A stretch of DNA of 64,000 nt, taken from Anastatus disparis (lineage: Eukaryota > Arthropoda > Insecta > Hymenoptera > Eupelmidae). The first letter of the stretch is position 1. The number at the start of each line of letters is the position of its first letter. The stretch spans positions 7,093,001 through 7,157,000 of the forward strand of contig JAFFSR010000242.1 of the NCBI GenBank assembly GCA_017163975.1. The letters are read 5' to 3'. This document shows positions 59,881 through 64,000 of this stretch, piece after piece. A program made the translations under genes and the position numbers. The notes beneath the pieces were generated by a model, which ran no database searches, was not told where the DNA came from, and worked only from the letters and a program-made list of their open reading frames with translations.

Positions 59881-60640
59881 AAAATTTTCGATTTTTAATT
59901 TTGTTTTTTTGTATTTTACGTAAGTTAATTGATGAGTTTGCTTTGAGATTTCCATGGGAATAATTTGCATCTGCCAAAAGAAGGATAACTTTTATAAACC
60001 GATCTTTTTAGCGTAGTTTTCTTTTTAGAAAATTTTAAAAATTTTCTTAAAAAATTTTCATATTTCAGTTTTTTTCCATTTTACGTAAAGTACTCGATAG
60101 AATTGCTCTAAAATTTGTATACAAGTTATTTGCTACTGTCTTTATAAACCAAGTTTAAAAAAAATAATTTTATTAGCGAAGCTTTTTGATCACTTATTTT
60201 GATTTCTGAGTTACTCTTGAAAATTTATAATAGTACTACTGATTTAGATGTTGACTTGTATTATTACATTCAATAAAGTATTTAAATATAATCATTATTA
60301 AACATTATAAATTAAATTGTTTTTTAATAAATGGAAAAAATATTTGAAGAAGAAGAAGCACTTGGCAGCGTTTTTTTTAAATAATTTAAAAATTATGCAA
60401 TATTTATAAATTATAAATAAGTGCAATAAATTAATTATGCTATAGTATATTTCTTTCTTTGAATTTATTATTAATTATTAAATCATGAAAAGTATTTTTC
60501 TCAATATTTTTATTTTGGAAATTTTTGAATTTCCCGCTCTGACACTACCACTATGGGCTAGAATGGAGTTTTAGACTGTCACCAAATGTGTTTTAACGGT
60601 TTACACATTTTATTATTATATATAAAAGAAATTTATTATA

Positions 60641-61803
60641 ATGCCTCAAGGTAAATACTTAAGTAATATAAGTATTCGAGAAATCGCTCGAAAACTTAAA
60701 AGATCGCACAATGTTGTTTTAAATTTTCTTAAAAATACTGCTTTTTATGGTAAAAAAACGCTGCCAAGTGCTTTGGCGGAATGCTTTCTCATAGAGCTCT
60801 TTGAGTTTCATTATTTTTTTATATTTATTTAAATGTGATTTTAATATAAAAAAATTGTCCATCATTAATATTTATTCATTTTGTACTTTATAAATTTTGA
60901 ATATATATGCTAGTTAATTGCCTTTTAAGATTGAACGACAAATAATAAAAACAGCGAATAATTCTACAAAAAGCTTACGAAAAATTAAAGAAGAATTGCA
61001 ATTGGAAATTTCATGCAGTACGATTCATAGAATAATTAAAAAGTCAGAGCATCTTGTAAGACAAAAGTTGAAAAAACCTCCAAAGACGCCATAAAGAGGC
61101 TTGCTTCAATTTGCAAGATTTAACATAAACACTGATTGGAATAAAGTAAGTAAATTAGTAAGTATCGTACTAATATCATAACAATATTGTGAATTATGGA
61201 TTGAAGTTTAATTTATTTAATTATATTTCAAGGTTATTTTTTCAAATGAAAAAAAATTTAATTTAGACGGCCCTGATGACAATTACTCTTATTTGAGAGA
61301 TTTGAGAAAGGAACCTCAGTATTTATACGCAGAAATTTTGGAGGCGGAAGCTTTATGGTTTGGGGAGCTTTTTGTAAAAATGGGCTTCTTTGTTTAGCTT
61401 TTCCATCTTGTAAAATGAATGCAACAGAATACATTGATGTACTGTAAAATCGATTACTACCTTATTTAGATCAAAACGAAACAGAAAATTTGATTTTTCA
61501 ACAAGATAATGCATGAATTCATGCAAGTAAAGCTACAAAACAGTGGTTTGTTAATTATGACATTTTAGTTTTACTATGGCCAGCTTGCTCTCCAGACTTA
61601 AATCCGATGGAAAATTTATGGGCTATTCTTGTATGTAAAGTGTATGCTGCAAATAAGCAGTACAATACAATTAATGAATTAAAAGAGGCAATTTTAGAAG
61701 CTTGGAGTGAAATCGAAAAAGAAATTATAAAAAATTTAATTGACAGTATGTCCAATGGAATTTTCCTGTTTATACATAACCGTGGAGGACCAATTGAATA
61801 TTA
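60641..61803 (+). pseudogene. Tc1 transposase (DD34E type), inactivated
   Basis: The N-terminal helix-turn-helix part (SIREIARKLKRSHNVVLNFL) is intact. A 170-base insertion at about 60757-60925 then interrupts the frame, which resumes at KIERQIIK. The first catalytic Asp region reads FSNEKKFNLDG, where Asp is expected at the N before E, so the key residue is lost. The second Asp is in QQDNA and the final Glu in SPDLNPMENLW, 34 residues apart, which defines the DD34E group. In-frame stops fall before NRLLPYLD and within QQDNA-stop-IH. The enzyme would cut and paste the element, but here it is dead. Confidence 0.9.
60757..60925. mobile_element. short repeat inserted in the Tc1 gene
   Basis: Begins ACGCTGCCAAGTGCTTTGGC and continues CATAGAG...TTTGAGTTTCATTA. 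It matches the reverse complement of about 58575-58745 over its whole length, so a piece of the nested repeat family has also landed in the gene. The same GCTGCCAAGTGC tip occurs inverted at 60358-60370. Confidence 0.7.
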
Positions 61804-62137
61804 ACAAAATAAATTTAAATACTAAAATTATTAACAAAAATATTATATCATATCAAGGTATTAATTTTATGTTTAACAAATATAATTGCGTTGTTTTCCC
61901 CAAATGGTTTTATAGTTATGAAACGGATAAAAAAGGAATTTGTATTAATTTTGTAATTGTAACAAAATAAAAAGTTTTTAGTTTTTTAATGAGCCTTCAG
62001 ACGATATTTTTTTTCTTTTAAAAGTGATTTTTAAAAATATTCCATAGTTTTTAAAACGATATCGCAATTCTTTTTGACATCCCGATAAAAGTTTCATCCA
62101 ATTCTTAGGTGGTTTTATAGTTATGGGACGCACTGTA

Positions 62138-62270
62138 AAAATTACCGCAGTTCGAAAGGTACAATTATTATAACTATACTTCTGACACTTTATAATTATA
62201 CAATCATTCGCGAAATATATTGAATAACACCATAAAATTTACGTGATAATTATTTTTGATATTATATTAT
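62138..62270. other. short non-coding spacer
   Basis: Separates the Tc1 element from the LTR; nothing else is seen. Confidence 0.4.
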
Positions 62271-62274
62271 TTTA

Positions 62275-62533
62275 GCAGAGTTGAGGATGCACACAATAAA
62301 ACACACACATATATAAAGTTAATAAGTTTGTTTATTTATTCACACTCAACACAGAGTCACTCGTTTAGTACAATATATTTTAACAAACACTCGTTCATAC
62401 ACCGGCCCTGCATTCACACGCGCGTCTCAATAAGAAGTGACTCTTGAACAGAGAGGGAAAAGCTAAGAGGGCGCTTCTGACCACGGCAGTCTTCACAAAC
62501 AAATCGCATTTAAATATGCGCACACTCCTAACA
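62275..62533 (-). mobile_element. 3' LTR of a copia-type retrotransposon
   Basis: On the minus strand the LTR starts TGTTAGGAGTGTGCGC at 62533. The purine tract GCGGGAGGGAG (62544-62534) lies immediately before it, the normal arrangement at a 3' LTR. An AATAAA lies near the far end. The outer boundary (about 62275) is not fixed, as I cannot find the terminal CA with certainty. The copia type is inferred from the LTR style and short length. Confidence 0.6.
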
Positions 62534-62544
62534 CTCCCTCCCGC

Positions 62545-64000
62545 ATATTTACAAAATAAATTAAATTGAATCAAAGGACACGATGAGGGCTCATGGATGA
62601 ATAGTCGCCTCGGGTCTTAGGGCCTGTAACAGAAGAGAACAACATGAGCTTATGCATTGATTTTATTTTATTAATTTGCTATTGAATCGAAAGTCAATAG
62701 CTTGGTCAAAATGTTGACAACATGATAATTCAAGTCAATCATTTATCTTTGACTAACTCGCTCAAAATTCACTCGTGATATACTCGTTTCCAACCAGACT
62801 TTGTCTAAACACCCGTTGCAGCAACATGACTATCACGGTACCATTTGTGTAAAGTCTTTTCTTAAAACTCGTTTATAATTAAACTCCTTTTGAACTCGTA
62901 TTACGTTTTATAAAGAAATTAGTTTCAGATTTCAATTACTCATCAATACATATTCTACTTGATGGATGAGTGAGATATACGCTGCTCCCCTTCAGCCTGC
63001 ACACGCAAAAGGGACCTTGGACAATTTTTCAACATATTTGCTTGTAGTTACAAAATCCTCCAGTTGTCGAAACTCGTATCAGTGAAACCTTGAAAATCAT
63101 CAAATTTTCATGATACTACATAGCTTTGAGTTTTGTTCTCTTTAGATATCTGGATACTCGTTCAGTTGTATTTTATTCTCGTTCAGTTGACTTTATTTGA
63201 TGTCGACGCAGAATATTCTCGGCATAAGCAATGTCTGATTTTTAATAGTTTGTCAAGTCTAACAAAGTACCAACAATTTCTATATAAGATCTCTTATTAC
63301 TGTTTTCAAATATCATTACTAGTATTAAATTCCTCGTTTGCCTCGTGATCTTTTTCTATTCGGTTTGTCACTTGATTTGTGACCATTAATATTATTTAAG
63401 TAGATACTTTTCCTCGAAATTGAACTTAATTAACATTTCATTAATATAATTTTCTCGTTTGATTTTCGAGACTTTCGCTCGTTTGTCTCATTAAATTTAT
63501 ATTTTCCAGAAAATTTTATATATTCCAGTATTAGATATTTTAAACTCCTTTTAACAATTATTTTGCTTATTTCCTCCAATTTAATAATATCGAATATGAA
63601 TGTAACATCATTTATAAGTAACATCAAAACTCGATGGTCAACAATCATTTACTCAAGTAGATTTACATGGCTCGTTGTGATGTTATAAACCTGTTCTGAT
63701 AGTAGATGTTCGTAAACTATCATTTTCCAATTTATAAAATTTCAGTCCATTTAAAACTCACTCCAGTTTATATAATTTGTCTCGTTTCAGCAGAAGAGTA
63801 TACTCCTTTATGAATCTTTATGAATATTTCACTACTGAGCGAATCGAGCTGTTTTTACATCCTTTAAAAAAAACTTCTTTATTCTATCAGTTCGCTATAA
63901 TCAGCGCAGCTTTGATTGACAATAATCGCGACACATGTATGTGTAACTCGTATATATTCATTTTCAAGTCTCCTTATGAAAAATCCAATTTTATACTTGA
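62545..64000 (-). other. presumed retroelement interior or flank, rich in CTCGT
   Basis: By orientation this should be the 3' interior of the LTR element, yet no gag or pol frame is visible. It may be an untranslated tail, a decayed interior or unrelated DNA. The word CTCGT occurs about 14 times in 62760-63960, far above chance, without a fixed period. Confidence 0.4.

Larger units (their letters stand above)
56441..60557. mobile_element. 4.1-kb nested repeat element with inverted ends
   Basis: The ends GTAGTAGCGTCGGAGCGGGA and TCCCGCTCTGACACTACCAC are imperfect inverted repeats. The similarity runs about 150 bases inward (GGGAAATT, then TTTCCAAAATAAAA). The interior is non-coding. It has two 360-base units carrying GTCGAAAAAAGTGGTTTCC and a GT run, then many degenerate units built around ACTCGATGGATTTGCTTC. 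I find no clean target duplication. Confidence 0.6.
56176..62135 (+). mobile_element. Tc1-type transposon enlarged by nested insertions
   Basis: TA lies on both sides (56174-56175 and 62136-62137). The inverted repeats are at least 85 bases, with CATAAC(C/T)ATAAAACCACC near each tip. The transposase gene (60641-61803) is near the right end. A repeat of about 4.1 kb (56441-60557) sits between the left repeat and the gene, and a further 170-base piece lies inside the gene. Without them the element would be about 1.7 kb, the normal size for Tc1 elements. Confidence 0.85.

Noticed and set aside
1..64000. CRISPR array, operon or prokaryotic system
   Set aside because: No spaced direct repeats of that kind, and everything points to a eukaryotic nuclear genome.
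1..64000. An integrated virus (for example a wasp polydnavirus segment)
   Set aside because: No viral structural or replication genes recognised; mobile-element content explains the window.

Overview
This is an AT-rich nuclear window from an insect, not a bacterial or viral sequence. The signs are short-intron gene models, splice-site-flanked exons, non-LTR retrotransposons (one of them R1-clade), a Tc1 element with TA target duplications, a copia-type LTR, tRNA-derived SINEs and many small inverted-repeat elements. A hymenopteran is my best guess from the overall repeat style, but nothing here proves the order. There are very few host genes. Most long reading frames belong to mobile elements or are translations of simple repeats.

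Region by region. 1-15.5 kb is almost all AT-rich non-coding DNA. It holds a piggyBac-type MITE (539-758), a hairpin (2721-2848), a motif cluster and a possible exon (3.4-4.0 kb), two further MITEs (7.3 and 12.4 kb) and a minus-strand SINE (9043-9249). 15.5-18.6 kb holds two small plausible genes, a basic unknown protein and a two-finger zinc-finger protein, with a MITE between them. 19-24 kb holds palindromes, two GC-richer islands, a second SINE with perfect target duplications and one good minus-strand coding exon (23592-23756).

24.3-44.6 kb is a direct segmental duplication of about 6 kb. Copy 1 is 24279-30400 and copy 2 is 33480-44590. Copy 2 is split by a full-length 5.4-kb non-LTR retrotransposon flanked by a 17-bp target duplication. 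Comparing the copies gives empty and filled sites for three MITEs. It also shows a block of near-identity inside more diverged flanks. Both copies carry matching decayed minus-strand coding-like blocks.

44.8-47.5 kb is a 2.7-kb DNA transposon with 543-bp terminal inverted repeats and one intact 368-codon frame. 48.7-56.0 kb is a GTT/GTA trinucleotide array that contains a 1.07-kb foldback element and a 5'-truncated R1-clade retrotransposon. 56.2-62.1 kb is a dead Tc1 transposon swollen by a 4-kb nested repeat. 62.3-64 kb is the 3' end of a copia-type LTR element, followed by DNA rich in the word CTCGT.

The most interesting point is the 5.4-kb LINE. Its ORF2 has no initiator of its own. It continues in frame directly after ORF1 through UAG-CAG-UCA, which fits the known leaky-stop consensus UAG-CARYYA, so readthrough may make the reverse transcriptase.
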